From Amphiura filiformis (Eukaryota > Echinodermata > Ophiuroidea > Amphilepidida > Amphiuridae): DNA of 64,000 nucleotides. The position numbers were made by a program, and so were the translations under genes. The notes beneath the pieces were generated by a model that made no database searches, had not been told where the DNA came from, and saw only the letters and a list, made by a program, of their open reading frames with translations. The stretch spans positions 558,001-622,000 of the forward strand of contig NW_027305502.1 in the NCBI RefSeq assembly GCF_039555335.1, in the 5' to 3' direction. This document shows, one piece after another, positions 1-11,300 of the stretch; the stretch's first letter is position 1, and every line of letters begins with the position of its first letter.

Positions 1-1440
1 ATGGTCATGTGATGACCTTCTTCAATCCGGTCTCTGTGGACCCTACCACTTCTTAATAGGTATGCTACATGCTTTTGCGGCAATGGGGGCTGGCTGCGAT
101 TTTCTAACAGATCTTTTATGTCACCTTTGATTGAGTTATTTTCCAGGGTACTGAAATTTAAACGAAATGGGCACGTCCCCTGTATGGCATTTGTACTGAG
201 AACCCCCGGTGTCAAATATTTCGGATCCCAATTTGCAAACCTGAAAATATTCTCGATAGACCTATTATAGGCTACATCTTGCGAGCAGGAAAATCTGTAT
301 AATTGGGATCGCCTCTACGCCGCCTGGGTGATTTGTCAATCAAGTCAATTAAATCCCCTACAGACGAGTGGAATTAGTAATATCATGAATATGCTAATTC
401 TGACCTGTTGTGACCTCCCCCTCCTTCCCATATTGCATTGCGCGATAAACATGGACGATCATGGTGAAAAATTCGGGCGTGCTCACCGATTTCATGCCTA
501 AAATGTGTAAGAAATAATCATCTGATTTCAATATGGAATTAACAAGAAGAAACCGTAATCACCTCATATACGACTAGAGACAATTTCAGTACAATAGTAA
601 GTGTGCGTAATTGCTAACGAAGATGAATTAAAAACCGGTAACCAACACGTTAAGGATGCACCTCCGTGTACATTACATAACCACTCAGTCTCTCCCTGAT
701 ATTGATATAACGACCAAATGATAAATGACGACTATCATGGAAGACTGAGTTCCGCAGTCTAATTTGAACGAGCCTACGTCTACGAGTACGAGGTAAGCTT
801 TATACAACAGCATGAACTTACCTAACGATTTTGCAACCCACAGCGTAAGCCTTTCGAACAGATCAGTCCCAGAAGATTTTGACATTGCTTCCCTTTAAGC
901 TAGTTACATATGGAAAAATGTAATCTACTATTGTTTTACGAGTTCTGTTGTATAAGCAACAATCAACAATCAATTACTGCAGTTGTGGAGGCTGCCATTT
1001 TTAAATTGTTTCTAGATTTACTTGATATGCAATCATTTTTATCTTATCTTTTGCACTAAATTGTACTAAAATCAACTAATTTGTTGAGGTATTGAGTGTA
1101 ATGGCTTCTGTTTTCTTCTACGTGATCCAATTTTGTATTAAAATAATGTGTTTTGCTTCATTTATTTATTGTATAATATTATCAAAAGATCATAAAACAA
1201 AAACACAAAACTTGGTGGCGCTATTACAAAACTTGAACAGACACCACAGGTCTGAGACACCACAGAGGTCCACTATTAACATCTTTGACAGACACACAGG
1301 CCTACACACCCCAACAGACACGACAGACACAGATGTGACAGACCTGAACAGTGTTTAAATACAAAAATAGCAAAGTTTGAGATATTTTCCCGGATATTTT
1401 TTAGTCGATTCATTTGGAATTGCATATAAAGAAGTAAAGA
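1..1440. other. Intergenic sequence, no gene recognised
   Basis: Mixed-composition DNA with scattered CpGs around 420-520. Only short unsupported open frames are visible (for example a 17-codon frame from about 452). I see no splice-flanked coding stretch, RNA gene or transposon terminus that I can defend. Confidence 0.6.
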
Positions 1441-1556
1441 AATAAGTAAAAAAGAAAGTAGGAAAGGAAGAGAGCTAAAGAAAGAAAGAATTTCCAGAAA
1501 GAAAGAAAGAAAGAAAGAAAGAATTTCCAGAAAAAAGAAAGAATTTCCAGAAAGAA
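1441..1556. repeat. GAAA microsatellite with TTTCCAG spacers
   Basis: Runs of AAAGAAAG interrupted at least three times by AATTTCCAG. The purine-rich strand is the plus strand. It lies about 90 bp outside the transposon end that bounds the satellite complex. Confidence 0.85.
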
Positions 1557-1644
1557 ATGAAACATTAAAATATACCTACACCATAGGCCGGTAGTTTCCT
1601 TATACGCGTTGTGCTTGAGACTCAGAAAATAGTCATCATAAAGC

Positions 1645-1758
1645 TTAAAGGAGGATTTCGTGATCCTAGCATCCTCTTTTTATGACATTTTTCAGTAGAT
1701 ATCCACGAAAAAAGCTTATTTCCAAAATTTCAGTTGATTGCGATTTTGCGTTTGCGAG
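1645..1758 (-). mobile_element. Right end of a TTAA miniature transposon (reverse orientation)
   Basis: Starts with TTAA followed by AGGAGGATTTCGTGATCC. It is the reverse complement, with few differences, of the right-hand 110 bp of the intact element at 47437-47782. At 1758 (GTTTGCGAG) the match stops and the reverse-oriented 28-29 bp satellite begins. The element's left half is missing here. This terminus is the outer left border of the whole satellite complex. Confidence 0.85.
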
Positions 1759-2670
1759 TATTCTTCAGTGATATCATTTTACATTGTTATCTTTAGTGTA
1801 TATCATTGTCATTCGTTTCTTCAGTAGATAGCATTTGACATTGCTATCTTCAGTAGATAACATTTGACATTACTATGTTCAGTAGATAGCATTGACATTG
1901 CTTTCTTCAGTGTGTAGTATTGCCATTGCTATCTTTATTGTATAGCATTGTCATTGCTATCTTCAGTAGATAGCATTTGACATTGTTATCTTTATTGTAC
2001 AGCATTGTCATTGCTATCTTCAATAGATAGCATTTGACATTGTTATCTTTAGTGCATAGCATTGTCATTGCTATCTTCAGTAGATAGCATTGACATTGCT
2101 TTCTTCATTGTGTAACATTGTCATTGCTATCTTCAGTAGATAATATTGCCATTGCTATCTTTATTGTATAGCATTGTCATTGCTATCTTCAGTAGATAGT
2201 ATTTGACATTGCTATCTTCAATAGATAGCATTTGACATTGCTATCTTCAGTAGATAGCATTTGACATTACTATCTTCAGTAGATAGCATTGACATTGCTT
2301 TCTTCAGTGTGTAACATTGTCATTGCTATCTTCAGTAGATATCATTGACATTGCTTTCTTCAGTGTGTAACATTGTCATTACTATCTTCAGTAGATAGCA
2401 TTGCCATTGCTATCTTCAGCAGATAGCATTGACACTGCTTTCTTCAGTGTATAACATTGTCATTACTATCTTCAGTAGACAGCATTTGCCATTACCATCT
2501 TTAGTGTATAGCATTGTTATTGCGATATTCAGTATTATATCATTTGACATTGCTATCTTCAGTGTGCAGCATTGTTATTGCTATCTTCAGTATATAGCAT
2601 TTGACATTGTTATCTGCAGTATATAGCATTTGACATTGCTATCCTAGTGCATAGCATTGCCATTGCTCTC
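1759..2670 (-). repeat. 28-29 bp satellite array, reverse orientation
   Basis: About 32 imperfect copies of a monomer that reads CTATCTTCAGTAGATAGCAT on the plus strand, which is the reverse complement of the main arrays. Variants include CTTTCTTCAGTGTGTAACAT and ATCTTTATTGTATAGCAT. It starts at the transposon break at 1758 and ends just before a GGGCCC-G-GGGCCC motif at 2683-2695. Only its last 200 bp (from 2469) are included in the tripled super-repeat. Confidence 0.93.
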
Positions 2671-2766
2671 TGTTTTGGCGTTGGGCCCGGGGCCCATACT
2701 TTGTTATTATTCTTAATCTGTAAAAAATAAATGGAAAAATCATTTTAAATTGTCTATTTTCCAAAC

Positions 2767-3006
2767 CTTCATCATCATTTTCCTCTTCATTATCATCTTC
2801 TTCATCGTCATCTTCTATATCTTCTTCATCATCTTCATCATCTTCATCTTCTTCATCATCTTCATCATCATCATCTTCTTCATCATCATCTTCTTCATCA
2901 TCTTCATCATCATCATTATTACCATTCTTCTTCTTCTTCTTCTTCTTCTTCTTCTTCTTCTTCTTCTTCTTCTTCTTCTTCTTCTTCTTCTTCTTTTTCT
3001 TCTTCT
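2767..3006. repeat. TTC/ATC microsatellite, long form
   Basis: A compound tract: mixed TTC and ATC triplets to about 2930, then almost pure TTC. Every frame is open on the plus strand, which gives artefactual poly-Leu, Ser or Phe reading frames. This long form, with its CCAAACC leader, occurs once per super-repeat, right after GGGCCCGGGGCCC. Confidence 0.93.
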
Positions 3007-3552
3007 ACATACAGTACAGCCAAGAGCACTTTTTAAAAGAGCGTTCCACTTCGTAATCTTCTTATTCTTCGTCTTCTTTTATTTTTCTTTGTCTACGTCC
3101 TATTCTTCATCCGATTTCCTCCACATCATCGTTTATTTCCTGTTCTTTCTTTTCTATAATCACTTTGTTTGCATTATTCATGTGTGATCCACAGAATTAA
3201 ATTCAATTTAATTCTGTTGTGTGATCTAATCTTTCGATGTTCTTATCTTAATATGCTTAACGTACCTAAAAATATATAACTTCCGTCGACAATGTTATAT
3301 AAAATTGTATAAAATATAGGCCTACCATTAATATTAGCATTAGTTAATTCCATTCGGATTGGCAGCTAATCCCATGATGTAATAATCTGAGACAGGTTTA
3401 ATGTGTGTTTAAATACAAATTATATAAATTCAGACAAAAAAAACCAAAAAAATCCAGGTTACTCAAATCTATACCGTATAGTATTATAATACAGTCTTAT
3501 CACATCCTGGGCCCTCTCACAAAGTTAGCCTTTTTTAAAAATAGCTCAGCAT
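3007..3552. repeat. Non-repetitive blocks A and B of the module (reference copy)
   Basis: Block A (3007-3278) follows the microsatellite and contains a 25 bp odd-centred palindrome at 3192-3216 (arms CAGAATTAAATT). Block B (3279-3515) starts ACTTCCGTCGAC and contains AGGCCTAC. After B comes either CTCACAAAGTTAGCC and the transposon half, or CTCTTCATCATC and a microsatellite; both branches leave from the same GGGCCCTC. Further block B starts: 4077, 4737, 5537, 6198, 11802, 12598, 13256, 14053, 14718, 19552, 20349, 21009, 21802, 22594, 23261 (each approximate to a few bases). I recognise no coding function. Confidence 0.85.
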
Positions 3553-3782
3553 TTAAAGGGGCATTTCGTGATCCACAGCCTCATCCCCCACTTTTCCCAA
3601 AAAAATTGAGATTTTTACACCACTGGATACCTCTGGCTACATAATGTTTATGTACCAAATATTTCTTGCAGATTAATTCGTTTAGCAAAAATATCGCCAA
3701 ATTTGAATTTCGTTCTGGTGCACCAGAACGAAATTACAACACATTGTCTATGTAGCAGTGTAATACAAATAATCATGCATAA
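3553..3782 (+). mobile_element. Left half of TTAA miniature transposon, copy 1a
   Basis: TTAA followed by AGGGGCATTTCGTGATCC, then a body nearly identical to the left 215 bp of the intact element at 47437-47782. It includes a perfect 30 bp palindrome at 3706-3735 (arms AATTTCGTTCTGGTG). The match ends at CATGCATAA, where the forward satellite begins. The right half is absent. Confidence 0.9.
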
Positions 3783-4076
3783 GTGAAGATAGCAATGTCA
3801 AATGCTATCTACTGAAGATAGCAAAGTCAAATGCTATCTACTGAAAATAGCAATGACAATGCTATACACTGAAGATAGCAATGACAATGCTATCTACTGA
3901 AGAAAGCAATGTCAAATGCTATCTACTGAAGATAGCAATGTCAAATGCTATCTATTGAAGATAGCAATGTCAAATGCTATCTACTGAAGAAAACAATGAC
4001 AATGCTATACAATAAAGATAGCAATGGCAATATTATCTATTGAAGATAGCAATGACAACGTTACACACTGAAGAAA
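3783..4076 (+). repeat. Short forward satellite array 1a
   Basis: About ten monomers beginning GTGAAGATAGCAATG. The last monomer (CACTGAAGAAA) is cut and joined directly to block B (ACTTCCGTC). All short arrays in the complex end at this same base, so they descend from one truncation. Confidence 0.93.
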
Positions 4077-4310
4077 ACTTCCGTCGACAATGTTATATAA
4101 AATTGTATAAAATATAGGCCTACCATTAATATTAGCATTAGTTAATTCCATTCGGATTGGCAGCTAATCCCATGATGTAATAATCTGAGACAGGTTTAAT
4201 GTGTGTTTAAATACAAATTATATAAATTCAGACAAAAAACCAAAAAATCCAGGTTACTCAAATCTATACCGTATAGTATTATAATACAGTCTTATCACAT
4301 CCCGGGCCCT

Positions 4311-4465
4311 CTTCATCATCTTCATCATCATCATCTTCTTCATCATCATCTTCTTCATCATCTTCATCATCATCATTATTACCATTCTTCTTCTTCTTCT
4401 TCTTTTTCTTCTTCTTCTTCTTCTTCTTCTTCTTCTTCTTCTTCTTCTTCTTCTTTTCTTCTTCT
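4311..4465. repeat. TTC/ATC microsatellite, short form 1b
   Basis: Joined directly to block B at CCCGGGCCCTC and followed by block A (TACATACAGTACAGCC). It lacks the CCAAACC leader and the first part of the long form. Confidence 0.92.
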
Positions 4466-5010
4466 ACATACAGTACAGCCAAGAGCACTTTTTAAAAGAG
4501 CGTTCCACTTCGTAATCTTCTTATTCTTCGTCTTCTTTTATTTTTCTTTGTCTACGTCCTATTCTTCATCCGATTTCCTCCACATCATCGTTTATTTCCT
4601 GTTCTTTCTTTTCTATAATCACTTTGTTTGCATTATTCATGTAGATCCACAGAATTAAATTCAATTTAATTCTGTTGTGTGATCTAATCTTTCGATGTTC
4701 TTATCTTAATATGCTTAACGTACCTAAAAATATATAACTTCCGTCGACAATGTTATATAAAATTGTATAAAATATAGGCCTACCATTAATATTAGCATTA
4801 GTTAATTCCATTCGGATTGGCAGCTAATCCCATGATGTAATAATCTGAGACAGGTTTAATGTGTGTTTAAATACAAATTATATAAATTAAAAAAAAAAAA
4901 ACCAAAAAAATCCAGGTTACTCAAATCTATACCGTATAGTATTATAATACAGTCTTATCACATCCCGGGCCCTCTCACAAAGTTAGCCTTTTTTAAAAAT
5001 AGCTCAGCAT

Positions 5011-5242
5011 TTAAAGGGGCATTTCGTGATCCACAGCCTCATCCCCCCACTTTTCCCAAAAAAAATTGAGATTTTTACACCACTGGATACCTCTGGCTAC
5101 ATAATGTTTATGTACCAAATATTTCTTGCAGATTAATTCGTTTAGCAAAAATATCGCCAAATTTGAATTTCGTTCTGGTGCACCAGAACGAAATTACAAC
5201 ACATTGTCTATGTAGCAGTGTAATACAAATAATCATGCATAA
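5011..5242 (+). mobile_element. Left half of TTAA miniature transposon, copy 1b
   Basis: Differs from copy 1a only by homopolymer length and a few substitutions. It keeps the ATCGCC variant near its middle and the 30 bp palindrome. Confidence 0.9.
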
Positions 5243-5536
5243 GTGAAGATAGCAATGTCAAATGCTATCTACTGAAGATAGCAAAGTCAAATGCTATCTA
5301 CTGAAAATAGCAATGACAATGCTATACACTGAAGATAGCAATGACAATGCTATCTACTGAAGAAAGCAATGTCAAATGCTATCTACTGAAGATAGCAATG
5401 TCAAATGCTATCTATTGAAGATAGCAATGTCAAATGCTATCTACTGAAGAAAACAATGACAATGCTATACAATAAAGATAGCAATGGCAATATTATCTAT
5501 TGAAGATAGCAATGACAACGTTACACACTGAAGAAA
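5243..5536 (+). repeat. Short forward satellite array 1b
   Basis: Same monomer order and same 3' truncation as array 1a, at an identical length of 294 bp. Confidence 0.93.
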
Positions 5537-5771
5537 ACTTCCGTCGACAATGTTATATAAAATTGTATAAAATATAGGCCTACCATTAATATTAGCATTA
5601 GTTAATTCCATTCGGATTGGCAGCTAATCCCATGATGTAATAATCTGAGACAGGTTTAATGTGTGTTTAAAATACAAATTATATAAATTCAGACAAAAAA
5701 CCAAAAAAATCCAGGTTACTCAAATCTATACCGTATAGTATTATAATACAGTCTTATCACATCCCGGGCCC

Positions 5772-5927
5772 TCTTCATCATCTTCATCATCATCATCTTC
5801 TTCATCATCATCTTCTTCATCATCTTCATCATCATCATTATTACCATTCTTCTTCTTCTTCTTCTTTTCTTCTTCTTCTTCTTCTTCTTCTTCTTCTTCT
5901 TCTTCTTCTTCTTCTTTTTCTTCTTCT
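5772..5927. repeat. TTC/ATC microsatellite, short form 1c
   Basis: Third microsatellite of super-repeat copy 1. It differs from the others mainly in the position of TTTT interruptions in the TTC run. Confidence 0.92.
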
Positions 5928-6474
5928 ACATACAGTACAGCCAAGAGCACTTTTTAAAAGAGCGTTCCACTTCGTAATCTTCTTATTCTTCGTCTTCTTT
6001 TATTTTTCTTTGTCTACGTCCTATTCTTCATCCGATTTCCTCCACATCATCGTTTATTTCCTGTTCTTTCTTTTCTATAATCACTTTGTTTGCATTATTC
6101 ATGTGTGATCCACAGAATTAAATTCAATTTAATTCTGTTGTGTGATCTAATCTTTCGATGTTCTTATCTTAATATGCTTAACGTACCTAAAAATATATAA
6201 CTTCCGTCGACAATGTTATATAAAATTGTATAAAATATAGGCCTACCATTAATATTAGCATTAGTTAATTCCATTCGGATTGGCAGCTAATCCCATGATG
6301 TAATAATCTGAGACAGGTTTAATGTGTGTTTAAATACAAATTATATAAATTCAGACAAAAAAAACCAAAAAAATCCAGGTTACTCAAATCTATACCGTAT
6401 AGTATTATAATACAGTCTTATCACATCCCGGGCCCTCTCACAAAGTTAGCCTTTTTTTAAAAATAGCTCAGCAT

Positions 6475-6703
6475 TTAAAGGGGCATTTCGTGATCCACAG
6501 CCTCATCCCCCACTTTTCCCAAAAAAATTGAGATTTTTACACCACTGGATACCTCTGGCTACATAATGTTTATGTACCAAATATTTCTTGCAGATTAATT
6601 CGTTTAGCAAAAATATCGTTAATTTGAATTTCGTTCTGGTGCACCAGAACGAAATTACAACACATTGTCTATGTAGCAGTGTAATACAAATAATCATGCA
6701 TAA
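6475..6703 (+). mobile_element. Left half of TTAA miniature transposon, copy 1c
   Basis: Carries ATCGTTAATTTG where copies 1a and 1b have ATCGCCAAATTTG. This half leads into the long array rather than a truncated one. Confidence 0.9.
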
Positions 6704-9700
6704 GTGAAGATAGCAATGTCAAATGCTATCTACTGAAGATAGCAAAGTCAAATGCTATCTACTGAAAATAGCAATGACAATGCTATACACTGAAGATAGC
6801 AATGACAATGCTATCTACTGAAGAAAGCAATGTCAAATGCTATCTACTGAAGATAGCAATGTCAAATGCTATCTATTGAAGATAGCAATGTCAAATGCTA
6901 TCTACTGAAGAAAACAATGACAATGCTATACAATAAAGATAGCAATGGCAATATTATCTATTGAAGATAGCAATGACAACGTTACACACTGAAGAAAGCA
7001 ATTTCAATGCTATCTACTGAAGATAGCAATGACAATGCTATGCACTAAAGATAACAATGTCAAATGCTATCTACTGAAGATAGCAATGACAATGCTGTAC
7101 AATAAAGATAACAATGTCAAATGCTATCTACTGAAGATAGCAATGACAATGCTATACAATAAAGATAGCAATGGCAATACTACACACTGAAGAAAGCAAT
7201 GTCAATGCTATCTACTGAACATAGTAATGCCAAATGTTATCTACTGAAGATAGCAATGTCAAATGCTATCTACTGAAGAAACGAATGACAATGATATACA
7301 CTAAAGATAACAATGTAAAATGATATCACTGAAGATAGCAATGTCAAATGCTATCTACTGAAGATAGCAAAGTCCAATGCTATCTACTGAAAATAGCAAT
7401 GACAATGCTATACACTGAAGATAGCAATGACAATGCTATCTACTGAAGAAAGCAATGTCAAATGCTATCTACTGAAGATAGCAATGTCAAATGCTATCTA
7501 TTGAAGATAGCAATGTCAAATGCTATCTACTGAAGAAAACAATGACAATGCTATACAATAAAGATAGCAATGGCAATATTATCTATTGAAGATAGCAATG
7601 ACAACGTTACGCACTGAAGAAAGCAATTTCAATGCTATCTACTGAAGATAGCAATGACAATGCTATGCACTAAAGATAACAATGACAAATGCTATCTACT
7701 GAAGATAGCAATGACAATGCTGTACAATAAAGATAACAATGTCAAATGCTATCTACTGAAGATAGCAATGACAATGCTATACAATAAAGATAGCAATGGC
7801 AATACTACACACTGAAGAAAGCAATGTCAATGCTATCTACTGAACATAGTAATGTCAAATGTTATCTACTGAAGATAGCAATGTCAAATGCTATCTACTG
7901 AAGAAACGAATGACAATGATATACACTAAAGATAACAATGTAAAATGATATCACTGAAGATAGCAATGTCAAATGCTATCTACTGAAGATAGCAAAGTCA
8001 AATGCTATCTACTGAAAATAGCAATGACAATGCTATACACTGAAGATAGCAATGACAATGTTATCTACTGAAGAAAGCAATGTCAAATGCTATCTACTGA
8101 AGATAGCAATGTCAAATGCTATCTATTGAAGATAGCAATGTCAAATGCTATCTACTGAAGAAAACAATGACAATGCTATACAATAAAGATAGCAATGGCA
8201 ATATTATCTATTGAAGATAGCAATGACAACGTTACACACTGAAGAAAGCAATTTCAATGCTATCTACTGAAGATAGCAATGACAATGTTATGCACTAAAG
8301 ATAACAATGTCAAATGCTATCTACTGAAGATAGCAATGACAATGCTGTACAATAAAGATAACAATGTAAAATGCTATCTACTGAAGATAGCAATGACAAT
8401 GCTATACAATAAAGATAGCAATGGCAATACTACACACTGAAGAAAGCAATGTCAATGCTATCTACTGAACATAGTAATGTCAAATGTTATCTACTGAAGA
8501 TAGCAATGTCAAATGCTATCTACTGAAGAAACGAATGACAATGATATACACTAAAGATAACAATGTAAAATGATATCACTGAAGATAGCAATGTCAAATG
8601 CTATCTACTGAAGATAGCAAAGTCAAATGCTATCTACTGAAAATAGCAATGACAATGCTATACATTGAAGATAGCAATGACAATGCTATCTACTGAAGAA
8701 AGCAATGTCAAATGCTATCTACTGAAGATAGCAATGTCAAATGCTATCTATTGAAGATAGCAATGTCAAATGCTATCTACTGAAGATAACAATGACAATG
8801 CTATACAATAAAGATAGCAATGGCAATTATTATCTATTGAAGATAGCAATGACAACGTTACACACTGAAGAAAGCAATTTCAATACTATCTACTGAAGAT
8901 AGCAATGACAATGCTATGCACTATGCACTAAAGATAACAATGTCAAATGCTATCTACTGAAGATAGCAATTACAATGCTGCACAATAAAGATAACAGTGC
9001 CAAATGCTATCTACTGAAGATAGCAATGTCAAATGCTATCTACTGAAGATATCAATGAAAATGCTATCTACTGAAGATAGCAATGTCAAATGCTATCTAC
9101 TGAAGAAAGCAATGTCAATGCTATCTACTGAACATAGTAATGTCAAATGTTATCTACTGAAGATAGCAATGTCAAATGCTATCTACTGAAGAAACGAATG
9201 ACAATGATATACACTAAAGATAACAATGTAAAATGATATCACTGAAGATAGCAATGTCAAATGCTATCTACTGAAGATAGCAAAGTCAAATGCTATCTAC
9301 TGAAAATAGCAATGACAATGCTATACACTGAAGATAGCAATGACAATGCTATCTACTGAAGAAAGCAATGTCAAATGCTATCTACTGAAGATAGCAATGT
9401 CAAATGCTATCTATTGAAGATAGCAATGTCAAATGCTATCTACTGAAGAAAACAATGACAATGCTATACAATAAAGATAGCAATGGCAATATTATCTATT
9501 GAAGATAGCAATGACAACGTTACACACTGAAGAAAGCAATTTCAATGCTATCTACTGAAGATAGCAATGACAATGCTATGCACTAAAGATAACAATGTCA
9601 AATGCTATCTACTGAAGATAGCAATGACAATGCTGTACAATAAAGATAACAATGTCAAATGCTATCTACTGAAGATAACAATGACAATGCTATACAATAA

Positions 9701-9718
9701 AGATAGCAATGGCAATAT
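6704..9718 (+). repeat. Long forward satellite array with 625 bp higher-order unit (copy 1)
   Basis: About 105 monomers of 28-29 bp (typical start GAAGATAGCAATGTCAAATG). A diagnostic variant, ACGAATGACA, recurs at 7281, 7906, 8531 and 9194, giving spacings of 625, 625 and 663 bp, so about 22 monomers form a higher-order unit. Each monomer contains inverted 8 bp arms (AGATAGCA and TGCTATCT). Confidence 0.95.
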
Positions 9719-9952
9719 GTGAGTGGACACTACGAATAAGCCGTAAACTCGGCAAATTGTATTCTGAGTTAAAGTGTAAAATATGTGTGAAGGTCGTATT
9801 CATAGGTGTCTCAGAGTTCAACACCTCATAACCCCGATTCTGGATATCGTTTGAAGTCAAAGCTTTAAAGCTGATGATATATATTTTGTTATACGAAATA
9901 AAACAAAATTGACCGGGGCCGACTTTACGGCTGATTCGCCGTGTCCAGTCAC
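9719..9952. mobile_element. 234 bp inverted-repeat transposon inside the satellite (copy 1)
   Basis: Ends are GTGAGTGGACAC and the complement of GTGACTGGACAC. Imperfect inverted repeats of about 30 bp include AAGCCGTAAA and TTTACGGCT. Neighbouring monomers read GGCAATATTATC without the element. Here the left flank is GGCAATAT and the right flank ATATTATC, so AT/ATAT was duplicated at insertion. It is too short to encode a transposase. Confidence 0.9.
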
Positions 9953-11000
9953 ATATTATCTATTGAAGATAGCAATGACAACGTTACACACTGAAGAAAG
10001 CAATTTCAATGCTATCTACTGAAGATAGCAATGACAATGCTATGCACTATGCACTAAAGATAACAATGTCAAATGCTATCTACTGAAGATAGCAATGACA
10101 ATGCTGCACAATAAAGATAACAGTGTCAAATGCTATCTACTGAAGATAGCAATGTCAAATGCTATCTACTGAAGATATCAATGAAAATGCTATCTACTGA
10201 AGATAGCAATGTCAAATGCTATCTACTGAAGATAGCAATGTCAATTGCTATATACTGAAGATAGCTATGACAATGCAATACAATAAAGATAACAATGGCA
10301 AATGATATCTACTGAAGATAGCAATGTCATTGATATACACTGAAGATAGCAAAGTCAACTGCTATCTACTGAAGATAGCAATGACAAATGCTATCTACTG
10401 AAGATAGCAAAGTCAAATACTATCCACTGAAGATAGCAATGACAATGCTATCTACTGAAGATAGCAAAGTCAAATGATATCTACTGAAGATAGCAATGAC
10501 AATGATATACACTAAAGATAACAATGTAAAATGATGTCTACTAAAGATAGCAATGTCAAATACTATCTACTGAAGATAGCAAAGTCAAATGCTATCTACT
10601 GAAGATATCAATGACAAATGCTATCTACTGAAGATGGCAATGACAATGCTATACAATAAAGATAACAATGGCAAACGATATCTACTGAAGATAGCAATGT
10701 CATTGATATACACTGAAGATAGCAAAGTCAAATGCTATCTACTGAAGATAGCAAAGTCAACTGCTATCTACTGAAGATAGCAATGTCAAATACTATCTTC
10801 TGAAGATAGCAAAGTCAAATGCTATCCACTGAATATAGCAATGACAATGCTATACACTGAAGATAGCAATGACAATGCTATACACTGAAGATAGCAATGA
10901 CAATGCTATACAATAAAGAAAGCAATGTTAATGCTACCTACTGAAGATAGTAATGTCAAATGCTATCTACTGAAGAAAGCAATGTCAATGCTATCTACTG
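9953..11000 (+). repeat. Forward satellite array after the transposon (copy 1)
   Basis: 1048 bp of more varied monomers (for example GATATCAATGAAAATG, GATGGCAATG, CTATCTTCTG) without the 625 bp period. It ends CTATCTACTG at the head-to-head junction. Confidence 0.93.
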
Positions 11001-11203
11001 TCTTCAGTAGACAGCATTTGCCATTACCATCTTTAGTGTATAGCATTGTTATTGCGATATTCAGTATTATATCATTTGACATTGCTATCTTCAGTGTGCA
11101 GCATTGTTATTGCTATCTTCAGTATATAGCATTTGACATTGTTATCTGCAGTATATAGCATTTGACATTGCTATCCTAGTGCATAGCATTGCCATTGCTC
11201 TCT
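11001..11203 (-). repeat. Reverse satellite remnant opening copy 2
   Basis: Begins TCTTCAGTAGACAGC directly after a forward CTATCTACTG. It matches 2469-2670 and ends at GGGCCCGGGGCCC (11217-11229). Confidence 0.92.
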
Positions 11204-11300
11204 GTTTTGGCGTTTTGGGCCCGGGGCCCATAATTTGTTATTATTCTTAATCTGTAAAAAATAAATGGAAAAATCATTTTAAATTGTCTATTTTCCAAAC

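Larger units (their letters stand above)
2469..11000. repeat. Super-repeat copy 1 (8.53 kb)
   Basis: First of three tandem copies. Order: short reverse satellite, GGGCCCGGGGCCC, long TTC/ATC microsatellite, block A, block B, transposon left half, short forward array. Two further modules (B, microsatellite, A, B, transposon half, array) follow. The last array is 3015 bp long, is interrupted by a 234 bp transposon at 9719, and then runs a further 1048 bp. The copy ends where a forward monomer joins a reverse monomer head-to-head at 11000/11001. Confidence 0.93.

Noticed and set aside
2683..2695. GGGCCCGGGGCCC as a regulatory element
   Set aside because: It is repeated only because it lies inside the super-repeat. 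It looks like a junction between satellite and microsatellite; nothing indicates binding or function.
2750..3187. Long poly-Leu, poly-Ser, poly-Phe, poly-Glu or poly-Lys frames over the TTC/ATC tracts (also 4203, 5741, 11284, 19020, 20473, 22718)
   Set aside because: A triplet microsatellite is open in every frame. The proteins change type between otherwise identical copies whenever the tract length changes.
9004..9189. Repeated open frames such as MLSTEDSNVKCYLLK in the satellite (also 16888, 26058, 10589, 18324, 27643)
   Set aside because: They are translations of the tandem monomer and appear wherever unit lengths keep a frame open for a while. No independent coding evidence.
6704..9718. 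Regular 28-29 bp palindromic repeats that superficially resemble a CRISPR array
   Set aside because: There are no unique spacers; monomers are back to back and vary internally. The context is eukaryotic with introns and transposons, and no cas-like gene is present.
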